A stretch of DNA of 64,000 bases, from positions 186,001-250,000 of the forward strand of contig NZ_PGTC01000009.1 of assembly GCF_002786295.1 (NCBI RefSeq), in the 5' to 3' direction. Shown here piece after piece: positions 56,621 to 64,000 of the stretch. The position numbers and the translations under genes are program-made. The stretch comes from Pseudooceanicola marinus. Lineage in GTDB: Bacteria > Pseudomonadota > Alphaproteobacteria > Rhodobacterales > Rhodobacteraceae. The notes under the pieces are model-generated. The model saw only the letters and a list, made by a program, of their open reading frames with translations. It was not told the DNA's origin and made no database searches. How positions within the stretch are numbered: the first letter of the stretch is position 1; every line of letters starts with the position of its first letter.

Positions 56621-58354
56621 TCAGTAGTCCAGCGGTTCCGGCTGGAAGCTGGCAACTTCGAAGCTGATCGAGGCGCGGTATTCCTTCTCGGTTTCCTTGA
56701 TCTCGATCGAGCTGCCCAGCTGGGTGGCAAAGGCGCGGATCAACTGGTTGCCCAGTCCCGTGCTTTCGCCATCGGTTTCCAGGTGGTGCGCTGCGCCCTT
56801 GGAGTTGACGACGACCAGGCGCGCCCGGTTCCCTTCCTGCACCAGCGTCAGGGTCATCCAGGGCGGACCCTGGTCGCTACCGGTGTATTTCACCCCGTTG
56901 GCCATCAGTTCGGAAGCCAGCAGCGACAGAGGCACGGCCTGGTCAGGGTAGAGGATCACGTCGGCCACGTCGTATTTGACCCGGATCCGGTGCCCGCCCG
57001 AGGCGGAGGCCTGCAGGGTCTGGTTCGCGACTTCGCGCACCAGCTTGCCCACGTTGACCTGACCCTGGCTTTCGACCTGGTGCAGGTTGCGGTGGATCGA
57101 CGCCATGGCGAGCACGCGATCCTGCAACCGGGAAAGGATGGCCTTGGTCTCCGGCGAATGGGCGCGGCGGATGTTCATGTTCATGATCGAGCTGATCAGC
57201 TGAAGATTGTTCTTCACCCGGTGGTGCACTTCCTTCAGCAGCACGTTGCGCTGGCGCACGGCGTTTTCCAGCTCCGCCTGGTCGTGCAGGATCGTTTCGG
57301 CCATGAGGATGAAATCCTCTTCCATGTTCTTCAGCTCATCGGCGGCATAGCGCATCGAGCGTTGGCCCTCGAAGGTGCGCACCCGTTCAAACCGGCGCAT
57401 GCGGCGGCTGAGCTGGCGGATATGGCGGCCGGCCATGCGGTCGATGGCCACCAGCCCGACCACGGCGGAGGCGATCCACATCAGCAGCGGGAAGAGAATG
57501 ACGGGGACCTGGATCTGGTCGCTCATGTTCTCGAAGGAGGGCCAGATGCCCAGGGCGAAGACCTCGTCCTCGACGATCGGGACGACGACATAAAGCTGAT
57601 CGCCTTCGGCGCGGCTCTGCCCGGAGAAGACCATCGGTGCCAGCCGCGACATATCCTCCAGCGAAGAGCGGATCGGCAACAGGCTCTGTGTCCTTTCCCC
57701 GTCCGGCGCGGCGTCCTCGATGCTGCTGGTCAGCACCTCGCCGGACGCATTGAAGGTCATCAGGTAGTCAGGCGCGGCGCCGAAGCTGGGCTGATGTGCC
57801 AGGTTCAGGTTGGCATGGGGCACCGAGATCGCGGTGTAGCCGACATAGGTGCCGTCAATCTCGACCGGATGGGACACGACAAGGACGGAGGTGTCGCTGA
57901 TCGCACCGTGGTTCACCACCATGACGCGAGGGCGCTTTTCACGGATCGCTTCCAGATGCGACGCCCGCTCGGACACGTCCTGACCCACGCCGCGCGAGGA
58001 GCAGCTGACCTGGCCGTCGACCGGGATGAAGGCCGCCAGGCTGAAATCCGGCATGGCGGCGTTAAACTCCTGCATCACCTCGCGGCAGCCCGGCGCGTCA
58101 GGGCCCTGGGTCTGGATCATGCGCGCCAGCGCCGCTGTCGCGCCGAAGGCCTGTTGCAGCACGGCGCGCTCTTCCTCGACGCCCTGCTGGGTCAGCGCCA
58201 GCAGGGACAGTCGTGTGACTTCTTCGGCCTGGGAAGAGACCTGGTTGGTCTGGTAGATCGCGATGGACCCGATGGGGACCAGCGCCAGAGAGAGGACACC
58301 TGCGATCCGGAAGGACAGCGACCGGAACCAGGGCGTATTCGCGCTATGCGGCAT
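56621..58354 (-). CDS. HisKA_2/HWE-type sensor histidine kinase of the general stress response
   Basis: The 577-residue protein has transmembrane helices at about 15-33 and 283-303 flanking a 250-residue periplasmic sensor domain, then a HAMP-like linker, the phosphoacceptor motif EVHHRVKNNLQLI (H378 the likely site) and an ATPase with ASELMANGVKYTG and GLGNQLIRAFATQLG. Kinases of this class phosphorylate PhyR. It follows ecfG with a 15-bp gap, so nepR-ecfG-kinase form one operon. The sensed signal is unknown. Confidence 0.9.
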   Translation of the reverse strand: MPHSANTPWFRSLSFRIAGVLSLALVPIGSIAIYQTNQVSSQAEEVTRLSLLALTQQGVEEERAVLQQAFGATAALARMIQTQGPDAPGCREVMQEFNAAMPDFSLAAFIPVDGQVSCSSRGVGQDVSERASHLEAIREKRPRVMVVNHGAISDTSVLVVSHPVEIDGTYVGYTAISVPHANLNLAHQPSFGAAPDYLMTFNASGEVLTSSIEDAAPDGERTQSLLPIRSSLEDMSRLAPMVFSGQSRAEGDQLYVVVPIVEDEVFALGIWPSFENMSDQIQVPVILFPLLMWIASAVVGLVAIDRMAGRHIRQLSRRMRRFERVRTFEGQRSMRYAADELKNMEEDFILMAETILHDQAELENAVRQRNVLLKEVHHRVKNNLQLISSIMNMNIRRAHSPETKAILSRLQDRVLAMASIHRNLHQVESQGQVNVGKLVREVANQTLQASASGGHRIRVKYDVADVILYPDQAVPLSLLASELMANGVKYTGSDQGPPWMTLTLVQEGNRARLVVVNSKGAAHHLETDGESTGLGNQLIRAFATQLGSSIEIKETEKEYRASISFEVASFQPEPLDY

Positions 58355-58369
58355 TTGGGCTCCCGCCGG

Positions 58370-58981
58370 TCAGCGAGCCGTCATGGGTTTCGACGTCACC
58401 ACGGCCATCGTGGCAGGGTCGGTCAGTTCCAGGGCTTCATTTTCGTTCAGCTTCATCAGTTCGGCCAGCTTGGCGCGGCCACGGTTCGCACGGCTCTTGA
58501 TCGTGCCGACAGCCACACCGCAGGATTCCGCGGCTTCCTCGTAGGAGGCGCCGAGGGCACCGACAAGGACCAGCGCCTCGCGCTGTTCGTCGGGCAGCTG
58601 GTTGAAGGCGGTACGGAAATCGGCCATCGCGAGGCGGCCGTCATGGGCCGGTTTCTCGGACAGGCTTTCGGCAAAGACGCCGTCGACATCCGCCACTTCG
58701 CGGCGCGTCTTGCGCAGCGAGGAGTAATAGGTATTGCGCAGGATGGTAAACAGCCAGGCACGCAGGTTGGTGCCGACCTGGAATTTCTCGATGTTGGTCC
58801 AGGCTTTCACGATCGCGTCCTGAACAAGGTCGTCGGCGGTGGCCGAGTTCCGGGTCAGACCGAGGGCGAAGGCACGCAGCGCGGGCAGGTGATTGACCAG
58901 CTCATCACGCGGGTTGGGGCCGGACAGGCCGCTGGTGTCGTCGCCGGCGCCGCCATTGGCGGAGGTCGCTCGCGTCGTCAT
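58370..58981 (-). CDS. ecfG: ECF sigma factor EcfG of the general stress response
   Basis: The 203-residue ECF15-type sigma factor has region 2 (LRAFALGLTRNSATADDLVQDAIVKAW; LRAWLFTILRNTYYSSLRKTRRE) and region 4 (FNQLPDEQREALVLVGALGASYEEAA; GTIKSRANRGRAKLAELM). It directs RNA polymerase to GGAAC-N16-xGTT promoters. It overlaps nepR by ATGA, giving coupled synthesis of the sigma factor and its anti-sigma. Confidence 0.94.
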   Translation of the reverse strand: MTTRATSANGGAGDDTSGLSGPNPRDELVNHLPALRAFALGLTRNSATADDLVQDAIVKAWTNIEKFQVGTNLRAWLFTILRNTYYSSLRKTRREVADVDGVFAESLSEKPAHDGRLAMADFRTAFNQLPDEQREALVLVGALGASYEEAAESCGVAVGTIKSRANRGRAKLAELMKLNENEALELTDPATMAVVTSKPMTAR

Positions 58982-59154
58982 TCCCGGTGCTCCTCGTTGT
59001 CAGCGGAAGCGCTCTGGGGCTCCTGCTTCTGCAGCTGCTGCAACAGGTCCTTGAACCGGTCGGGGATGTCCTCTTCCAGAGTGGATTGGAACACGCGACG
59101 CAGGTTGTCGTCGATCCCACCGTGTGAGCTTGATTTTGTCTGACCCAATGTCAT
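58978..59154 (-). CDS. nepR: Anti-sigma factor NepR
   Basis: The 58-residue protein carries the NepR core IDDNLRRVFQSTLEEDIPDRFKDLLQQL (quoted in part: DDNLRRVF, IPDRF, LLQQL). It binds EcfG in unstressed cells and is released by phosphorylated PhyR. I use the ATG at 59154. A longer in-frame start at 59202 lies at the -10 of the EcfG promoter and upstream of the expected RNA start, so it cannot be used on that transcript. Confidence 0.9.
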   Translation of the reverse strand: MTLGQTKSSSHGGIDDNLRRVFQSTLEEDIPDRFKDLLQQLQKQEPQSASADNEEHRE

Positions 59155-59193
59155 GTTCCTCTTTCGATAGTCCGAGAAATTCTCATCGCTGGC

Positions 59194-59218
59194 GGAACCC
59201 AACGCGCCATCCGGAGTT
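59194..59218 (+). promoter_or_regulatory. EcfG promoter of phyR
   Basis: GGAAC (59194-59198), 16 bp, AGTT (59215-59218). It lies 33 bp before the phyR ATG and overlaps the nepR promoter on the other strand almost completely. Confidence 0.8.
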
Positions 59219-59225
59219 AGGTTCC
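59201..59225 (-). promoter_or_regulatory. EcfG promoter of the nepR-ecfG-kinase operon
   Basis: On the minus strand, GGAAC (59225-59221), 16 bp, CGTT (59204-59201). The expected RNA start is near 59195, about 40 nt upstream of the nepR ATG at 59154. Confidence 0.85.
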
Positions 59226-59250
59226 TGAAAAATGCAAAAAAGGGGATAAA

Positions 59251-60075
59251 ATGTCAGTCTCTTCCGGCAACGCATCGAACACCGGTGATCTTGCTGCACT
59301 GATCGGTGCGCATCTGCCTTTCCTGCGCCGTTACGCGCGGGCGCTGACGGGGGCGCAGTCCAGCGGTGACGCCTATGCGGCCGCGACGTTGGAGGCGATC
59401 CTCCAGGACCGGTCGGTCTTCGAAGGGGGCATTGGCGAGAAAGTTGCCCTTTTCAAGGTGTTCCATACGATCTGGGCCAGCTCCGGGGCCCCCGTTTCCA
59501 TCGAGGCTTCGGGGCTTGAGGCGCAGGCGCAGAGGCACATGGCAAAGCTCAGCCCGAACACGCGCGAGGCGCTGCTGCTGCACACCATCGAAGATTTCAA
59601 CGTAAGCGAGGTGGCCAGCGTTATGGGAACCGACGAATCCGAGGTCGAGACCCTTCTCGATACCGCCCGCCAGGAGATGGCCGACGCAGTCTCCGGCCGG
59701 GTCATGATCATCGAGGACGAGGCGATCATCGCCATGGACCTGGAGGCCCTGGTGGCCGAAATGGGTCACAAGATCACCGGCGTGGCACGCACCCACGGTG
59801 AGGCGGTGGATCTGGCCAAGGCGGAAACGCCGGACCTGATCATGGCGGACATCCAACTGGCCGACAACTCCAGCGGCATCGACGCGGTGAACGAGATCCT
59901 GGGCGAGCTGGGCGACCGTCCGGTGATCTTCATCACGGCCTTCCCCGAACGCCTGCTGACCGGCGATCGTCCCGAACCCGCCTTCCTGATCTCCAAGCCC
60001 TACCGCGAAGACCAGGTTCGCTCGGCTGTCAGCCAGGCGATGTTCTTCGCCTCCACCGAGACGCTGAAAACCTGA
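59251..60075 (+). CDS. phyR: PhyR, anti-anti-sigma response regulator
   Basis: The 274-residue protein has an N-terminal sigma-like (EcfG-mimicking) domain (about 1-140; FLRRYARALTGAQSSGDAYAA and LSPNTREALLLHTIEDFNVSEVA) and a C-terminal receiver with acidic pocket IIEDE and phosphoacceptor D200 in MADIQLADNSSG. Phosphorylated PhyR sequesters NepR and frees EcfG. It is divergent from nepR-ecfG, completing the partner-switch module. Confidence 0.95.
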   Translation: MSVSSGNASNTGDLAALIGAHLPFLRRYARALTGAQSSGDAYAAATLEAILQDRSVFEGGIGEKVALFKVFHTIWASSGAPVSIEASGLEAQAQRHMAKLSPNTREALLLHTIEDFNVSEVASVMGTDESEVETLLDTARQEMADAVSGRVMIIEDEAIIAMDLEALVAEMGHKITGVARTHGEAVDLAKAETPDLIMADIQLADNSSGIDAVNEILGELGDRPVIFITAFPERLLTGDRPEPAFLISKPYREDQVRSAVSQAMFFASTETLKT

Positions 60076-60136
60076 GGATGCTGCGGGTCCCGGCTGTACC
60101 GAGTGCCCGCCATATCCCTGTTTTGACGAAAGAAAC

Positions 60137-60169
60137 GCCCCGCCGATCTTCGCGATCGGCGGGGCATTT
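60137..60169 (+). terminator. Rho-independent terminator after phyR
   Basis: A perfect 12-bp stem GCCCCGCCGATC / GATCGGCGGGGC with a 5-nt loop is followed by ATTTT, about 60 nt after the stop. Confidence 0.92.
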
Positions 60170-60197
60170 TCGTTGACGTTTCTTGCTCTGCCCGAGG

Positions 60198-60395
60198 TCA
60201 GTACCCGCGAGAGTTCTCGTCGAACTCGTCTTGGTTCTGATCCTCCGTCATGTGCAGCAGGAGCGACAGGATCCCGAGACCTGCAAAGAGCAGGAACAAG
60301 ATCTGTGCGATCCCCGCAGAGGCTGCCGCGATCCCCGCGTATCCGAAGATTCCGGCGATGAGCGCGACAGCAAAGAAAGTGATTGGCCAGATCAT
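60198..60395 (-). CDS. DUF1328 small membrane protein, stress regulon
   Basis: The 65-residue protein has two hydrophobic helices (ITFFAVALIAGIFGYAGIAAASA; GIAQILFLLFAGLGILSLLL) and an acidic tail, matching the DUF1328/YtjA family. The start ATG at 60395 follows GGAGG. It lies behind a perfect EcfG promoter, so it is predicted to be induced in the general stress response. The function is unknown. Confidence 0.85.
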   Translation of the reverse strand: MIWPITFFAVALIAGIFGYAGIAAASAGIAQILFLLFAGLGILSLLLHMTEDQNQDEFDENSRGY

Positions 60396-60451
60396 GGCAC
60401 ACCTCCGTTTTTCGTGTCGCTTCAGGCGTTTCCATCCGTCTTGGATAAGTA

Positions 60452-60476
60452 AACGCCGCACACGGGGGGTGGTTCC
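60452..60476 (-). promoter_or_regulatory. EcfG promoter of the DUF1328 gene
   Basis: On the minus strand, GGAAC (60476-60472), 16 bp, CGTT (60455-60452). It lies about 60 bp upstream of the start codon, with no other promoter-like sequence evident. Confidence 0.82.
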
Positions 60477-60544
60477 GCAGAGTCCCCTGGGAATCCGGAG
60501 ATTCTAAGTGAAATTTGAGATAATTTCTGCGGAGCGCCGCAGGA

Positions 60545-61570
60545 TCACGGGCGGTCCAGCTCGTCCCCGGCGGTGACGCCGGAGATCAGCTGGTAGGCCA
60601 GCAGGTCATGCATATGCGCCGGGTCGCGCAGCAGCGGAGTGACGTTGGCTGCCAGGCGCTTCAGTCGCGCGGCAGGGGCCACGGGCAGGGGGGCGGCTCC
60701 TGCATCGTCGAGCAGGGTGAAGTGCAGCGGGCTGCGCGCGTCGGCCTGGATCAGGCGGGGCAGGTCCTCGGGATGGATGGACCCGAGGCGGGGATACCCG
60801 CCGATGGTCTGGCATTCCGGACCCAGCACGAAGGGGGTGCCATCCCCGGTGATCTGCACGTCGCCGACCTGGATCGGCTCGGACGCCATGCCGCCGGCGT
60901 CCAGGTGCCAGTCCTGCGCCGCCTCGCAGAGCAGTTGGATGGCCTGGCGGTTGCTGCGCGGGCCGCGGGTGAACCGCGCGGCCAGAAAGCTTTCCATCCG
61001 GGCGCGGTTGAAAAGGTGAGTCTGCGGGCCGGGCAGCAGACGCAGGGACCCGCCGCCAAAGCGTGGCTCGGGGCGCAGGGCGCAAGCCGGGCGGTGCGGC
61101 ATGGGGTCGTCCCCGGTGGGCAGGGAGGTGCCATCGGCCAGGAGGGTGCCGACCCCGGCGGCCAGGTGCGCGGCGCGGCTGCCCATCAGGGGCGGCGTGG
61201 CGAGGCCGCCAGCGGGTGTCAGGTAACCCACCGTGCCGCCGGTGGTGCCGCCGATCCGCAGGACCTGGCCCGGGCGGACCGGGTGGGCGGCGTGCCAGGC
61301 CAGCGGCTGGCCGTCCAGCGTCGCCTGCATCGGCGCCCCGGTCAGCGCCAGGCGCATCGGCGCCGTGACCGCGAAGGTGGCGCCCATGCCGGGCATTTCG
61401 ACCGAGGCCACGGGGCCTTTCAGCCCCAGCAGGGCGGCGGCCTCCCATAGGGCCAGCGGGTCGAGCGCCCCGCCGCGGGACAGCCCCTGGCCCGCACGGC
61501 CCGGGCGGCCCAGGTCCTGGACAGTCAGTGCCGGGCCGGGGGCGGAGACGATCAGCGCGGCGCCGGTCAC
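60545..61570 (-). CDS. pxpC: 5-oxoprolinase subunit C (biotin-dependent carboxyltransferase-like, KipA type)
   Basis: The 341-residue protein shows VQDLGRPGRAGQGLSRGGALDPLALWEA, PRSNRQAIQL and PFVLGPECQTIGGYPRLGSI, matching PxpC/KipA. With PxpA and PxpB it forms the bacterial ATP-dependent 5-oxoprolinase. The start overlaps the pxpB stop by ATGA. No pxpA is next to it in the window. Confidence 0.92.
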   Translation of the reverse strand: MTGAALIVSAPGPALTVQDLGRPGRAGQGLSRGGALDPLALWEAAALLGLKGPVASVEMPGMGATFAVTAPMRLALTGAPMQATLDGQPLAWHAAHPVRPGQVLRIGGTTGGTVGYLTPAGGLATPPLMGSRAAHLAAGVGTLLADGTSLPTGDDPMPHRPACALRPEPRFGGGSLRLLPGPQTHLFNRARMESFLAARFTRGPRSNRQAIQLLCEAAQDWHLDAGGMASEPIQVGDVQITGDGTPFVLGPECQTIGGYPRLGSIHPEDLPRLIQADARSPLHFTLLDDAGAAPLPVAPAARLKRLAANVTPLLRDPAHMHDLLAYQLISGVTAGDELDRP

Positions 61571-62307
61571 GACAGGATCTCCAGCCGGGCGCCACCCATC
61601 GGATCTTCACCCAGGGCCTTCAACTCGCCGTCGGGGATGGCGTGAAAGCGGATCTCGTCGCCGGTGCGCAGGGGCATCGGGTCTGTCGCGTCCGGTTGGA
61701 ACGGGCGGAAGGCGGCACGGCCGATCTGCATCCATCCGGTCGGCGAGGCGTTTGAAAACAGCACCATCTGCCGGATCGCCAGGGTCAGCGCCCCGGCGGG
61801 CACGTCCTGCAGCTGTGCGCGACGGGGCAGGTCGAAGACCGGGGGCAATTGGCCAAGGTAGGGCTGCCCCGGGGCAAAGCCGATGGCCAGGACGCGGGGC
61901 CGTTCGGCCAGGATACGGGTCACGACGTCGGCCTCGGGCAGGCCAGTGATCCGGGCCACCTCGGGCAGGTCGGGTGCATCCGCCTTCGCGAAGGAGACCG
62001 GCAAGTGCCAGCACCGGGCGGCCGGTGCGGCGGGCAGGGACAGCCAGTCGTGGCTGTCCAGCAGGGCGCGCGCGGCGCTTTGGACCTGGGCGGCGGGCTG
62101 TTCCCGAGGATCGAGGCGCAGCAGGACCGAGGCCGGGGCCGGAACGACCTCCGTCACGCCGTCCAGCGCCGCGGCCTCTGCCGCGAAGGCGCGGGCGGCC
62201 CGGTTTCCCTCTTCGGTGAAGGTGGTGCCGAAGCGCACGAGCACCCCGTCCAGGCCGAGCGGCAGAAGCGCGGGCAGGGCAACAGGATCACGGGCGGCGG
62301 CGGGCAT
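61567..62307 (-). CDS. pxpB: 5-oxoprolinase subunit B (KipI type)
   Basis: The 246-residue protein has the PxpB core: a cyclophilin-like C-terminal domain with ALTLAIRQMVLFSNASPTGWMQIG and the GFAPGQPYLGQLPPVFDLPRR block. I use the ATG at 62307 (MPAAARDPVAL); the only upstream alternative is a TTG. It is translationally coupled to pxpC. Confidence 0.9.
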   Translation of the reverse strand: MPAAARDPVALPALLPLGLDGVLVRFGTTFTEEGNRAARAFAAEAAALDGVTEVVPAPASVLLRLDPREQPAAQVQSAARALLDSHDWLSLPAAPAARCWHLPVSFAKADAPDLPEVARITGLPEADVVTRILAERPRVLAIGFAPGQPYLGQLPPVFDLPRRAQLQDVPAGALTLAIRQMVLFSNASPTGWMQIGRAAFRPFQPDATDPMPLRTGDEIRFHAIPDGELKALGEDPMGGARLEILS

Positions 62308-62474
62308 CGGGGTGGGCTCCGGCAGGGGGCGGACGGGGAGGGGCACAGGTTGCAATTCCGCTCCCCGTTGTCAACGTGGCGTGCCCGACGGCGGCGGCTG
62401 GCCCAGGGGGCCGCCGGGGCTTCGATCCGCCGCCGGGATCGGATAGGATGGGCCAGAGCAGACGAGGTGGGTGC

Positions 62475-63740
62475 ATGAGAAAGAGACCGGACGGCGCGGG
62501 GGCCCTGCGCCGGATCGCCCTGTGGCTGGTGGTGACCGCCGGCATGACGCTGGCCGGCGTTTCCGGCAGCACCGCGATGGCACAGGACTTCACCGCGCGC
62601 GCCACGGTCCTGCCGGGCGACAGCGGGATCCGCGACCGGCGCGGCCGGCTGGAGCTGTCACTGCACCTCAGCCAGGGGGTGCCCTACCGCATTTTCACGC
62701 TGGAGGACCCGCGTCGCATCGTGCTGGACTTCCGCGAGGTTGACTGGCGCGGCGTCGATCCGGCGGTCCTGCTGAAATCTGACCTGGCGACGGCGGTGCG
62801 CATGGGGCAGTTCCGCCCCGGCTGGTCGCGCATGGTGATCGACCTGGCAGAGCCCCTGGCGCTGGAGGAGGCGGACCTGCGCCTGACCGAGGACAGCGGT
62901 CGCGCCCGGCTGACCGCGCGGTTCGGCCCCGTGGCGGCGGAGGAGTTCACCCGGCTCTCGGGCTATCCCGCAACCCCGGGCTGGGGCCGCGAGGGTCTGG
63001 TTGCCCTGCCGATGCAGGTGCCGCCCAAGGCACCTGACGGGCCGATGCGCATCCTGCTGGACCCGGGCCATGGCGGCATCGACCCGGGCGCCGAGCGTGC
63101 GGGCGTGGTCGAGGCCGACCTGATGCTGACCTTCGCCCGCGAGTTGCAGGAGGCGCTGGTGCGCTCCGGTGCCGAGGTCTATCTGACGCGCGAGGACGAC
63201 AGCTTCGTCAGCCTGGAAGGGCGGGTCGCCATGGCCCATGCGCTGGAGGCGGACCTGTTCCTGTCGCTTCACGCGGACGCCTTGGCCTCCGGCCGGGCGC
63301 TTGGCACCACGGTGCATACCCTTGCGCGGTCGGCCAGCGACGAGGCCAGCCGCCTGCTGGCGGAACGTCACGACCGCGCGGACCTGCTGGCGGGGATCGA
63401 CCTGAGCGACAGCGACGACCAGGTGGCCGGCGTGCTGATGGACCTGGCCCGGACCCAGACGCAGCCGCGCAGCGAGCAACTGGCCGATGCCATCGTCCTT
63501 GCGCTGCGCAGCGAGGGGATGCCGCTGAACACCCGCCCGCGCCGCGCTGCCGGCTATTCGGTGCTGAAGGCGCCCGATGTGCCGTCGGTCCTGATCGAGA
63601 CGGGCTTCCTCTCGTCGCCCCGGGACCGGGAGAACCTGGTTGACCCGGTGTTCCGTGCGCGCCTTGCCAATGCGATCCGCGACGGCATCCAGGCCTGGAA
63701 GATCGCCGATGACACCCTGGCGCCCCTGCGGCTGAAGTAG
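62475..63740 (+). CDS. N-acetylmuramoyl-L-alanine amidase (AmiC type)
   Basis: The 421-residue periplasmic protein has a signal peptide (to about residue 36, AMA|QDF), an AMIN domain (SLHLSQGVPYRIFTLEDPRRIVLDF) that targets the septum, and a zinc amidase domain: ILLDPGHGGIDPGA, the zinc Glu in VVEADLMLTF, LFLSLHADA and catalytic SVLIETGFLSSP. It splits daughter-cell murein. The ATG at 62475 (MRKRPDG) is preceded by the short GAGG of ACGAGGTG. The PBP1A gene follows, a common pairing in Rhodobacteraceae. Confidence 0.94.
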   Translation: MRKRPDGAGALRRIALWLVVTAGMTLAGVSGSTAMAQDFTARATVLPGDSGIRDRRGRLELSLHLSQGVPYRIFTLEDPRRIVLDFREVDWRGVDPAVLLKSDLATAVRMGQFRPGWSRMVIDLAEPLALEEADLRLTEDSGRARLTARFGPVAAEEFTRLSGYPATPGWGREGLVALPMQVPPKAPDGPMRILLDPGHGGIDPGAERAGVVEADLMLTFARELQEALVRSGAEVYLTREDDSFVSLEGRVAMAHALEADLFLSLHADALASGRALGTTVHTLARSASDEASRLLAERHDRADLLAGIDLSDSDDQVAGVLMDLARTQTQPRSEQLADAIVLALRSEGMPLNTRPRRAAGYSVLKAPDVPSVLIETGFLSSPRDRENLVDPVFRARLANAIRDGIQAWKIADDTLAPLRLK

Positions 63741-63909
63741 CAGGGCGGGGCGGATCCGCCTCCGCCCGTCCATGGCGGGGTGGGGAGGCTGCGCGCGCGG
63801 CAGTAGCGGCAGCATCGGACCGCCGGTGACGCCTCCTTGCGGGGATGTGTTTTGACCGTCATGGGCACGCGGTCTATATGGTCGAGCCTAATCAGAGAGG
63901 CCCGGGCGC
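63741..63909. other. Gap before the PBP1A gene
   Basis: This 169-bp gap contains the palindrome GGCGGATCCGCC near 63748-63759, which lacks a U-tract, and an AGAGAGG ribosome-binding site near 63895. Confidence 0.45.
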
Positions 63910-64000
63910 GTGATCAGATTCGTACTTTCCTTCCTCGGCGGTATTTTCACCCTGGTGACCGCCGGCATTGCCATGGTGGCCCTGTCGGTGGGCGCCATCT
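63910..64000 (+). CDS. mrcA: Penicillin-binding protein 1A, 5' end only
   Basis: Thirty codons are visible from a GTG: an N-terminal membrane anchor (IRFVLSFLGGIFTLVTAGIA, then MVALSVGAI). This resembles the start of Rhodobacteraceae PBP1A proteins, and the position after the amidase gene agrees. The transglycosylase and transpeptidase domains are beyond the window. Confidence 0.7.
   Translation, partial: MIRFVLSFLGGIFTLVTAGIAMVALSVGAI

Noticed and set aside
55586-59143. A 1185-codon plus-strand open frame across the amidoligase, kinase and sigma factor genes
   Set aside because: It is an antisense shadow with low-complexity translation. The minus-strand genes have catalytic motifs, operon overlaps and proper starts.

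Overview
The window is high-G+C, densely packed alphaproteobacterial chromosome. The oxygen-dependent cobalamin genes, the PhyR-NepR-EcfG general stress module and the many TRAP, ABC and tripartite tricarboxylate (TTT) importers point to a Rhodobacteraceae (Roseobacter-group) bacterium. I see no phage, integrase, intact transposon, CRISPR array, tRNA or rRNA. Both ends cut through genes: cobG on the left and a penicillin-binding protein 1A-like gene on the right.

Layout. 1-6.5 kb: cobalamin block. A minus-strand operon (DUF1636-cobW-cobN-cobG) sits behind a cobalamin riboswitch, with cobO divergent. 6.8-10.9 kb: a DeoR-type regulator and a large autotransporter whose passenger is an endonuclease/exonuclease/phosphatase domain. 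11.2-23.7 kb: mostly housekeeping genes (acyl-CoA ligase, rpiA, gor, hflK-hflC-DUF2065, a DegP-type protease, a peptidoglycan-binding lipoprotein, a [2Fe-2S] ferredoxin, an FG-GAP protein, purD). 23.9-34.6 kb: a complete L-rhamnose locus in the rhizobial arrangement, rhaRSTPQUK divergent from rhaDI, with operator-like inverted repeats between them. 34.7-41.9 kb: a TRAP transporter operon with a trailing MarR-type regulator, divergent from a 5-oxoprolinase/hydantoinase-type enzyme. 42-54.6 kb: a degraded molybdoenzyme gene, a GMC oxidoreductase, and an eight-gene minus-strand catabolic operon (TctC, fused TctA-TctB, two amidohydrolases, Rieske protein, GFA protein, FAD reductase, ferredoxin) with a divergent IclR regulator, followed by a GlxA/AraC regulator. 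54.8-60.4 kb: a glutamine-amidotransferase/amidoligase pair and the general stress response core (sensor kinase, ecfG, nepR, phyR) plus a small DUF1328 membrane protein. 60.5-64 kb: pxpB-pxpC, an N-acetylmuramoyl-L-alanine amidase and the start of a PBP1A gene.

How it fits together. The riboswitch should shut off cobalt insertion and corrin synthesis when B12 is plentiful. The rhamnose locus covers uptake, mutarotation, isomerisation, phosphorylation, aldol cleavage and lactaldehyde oxidation. The catabolic operon supplies import, hydrolysis and an electron-transfer chain, but no terminal oxygenase is visible. The stress genes share one promoter type, GGAAC-N16-xGTT. I find it four times outside genes: twice overlapping face to face between nepR and phyR, once before DUF1328, and once before no gene at all, where it may drive a small RNA. 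Each of the three solute-binding-protein genes is followed by a strong G+C stem-loop before its membrane-subunit genes.

Limits: all calls come from reading translations and motifs by eye. No database search, covariance model or structure prediction was run.
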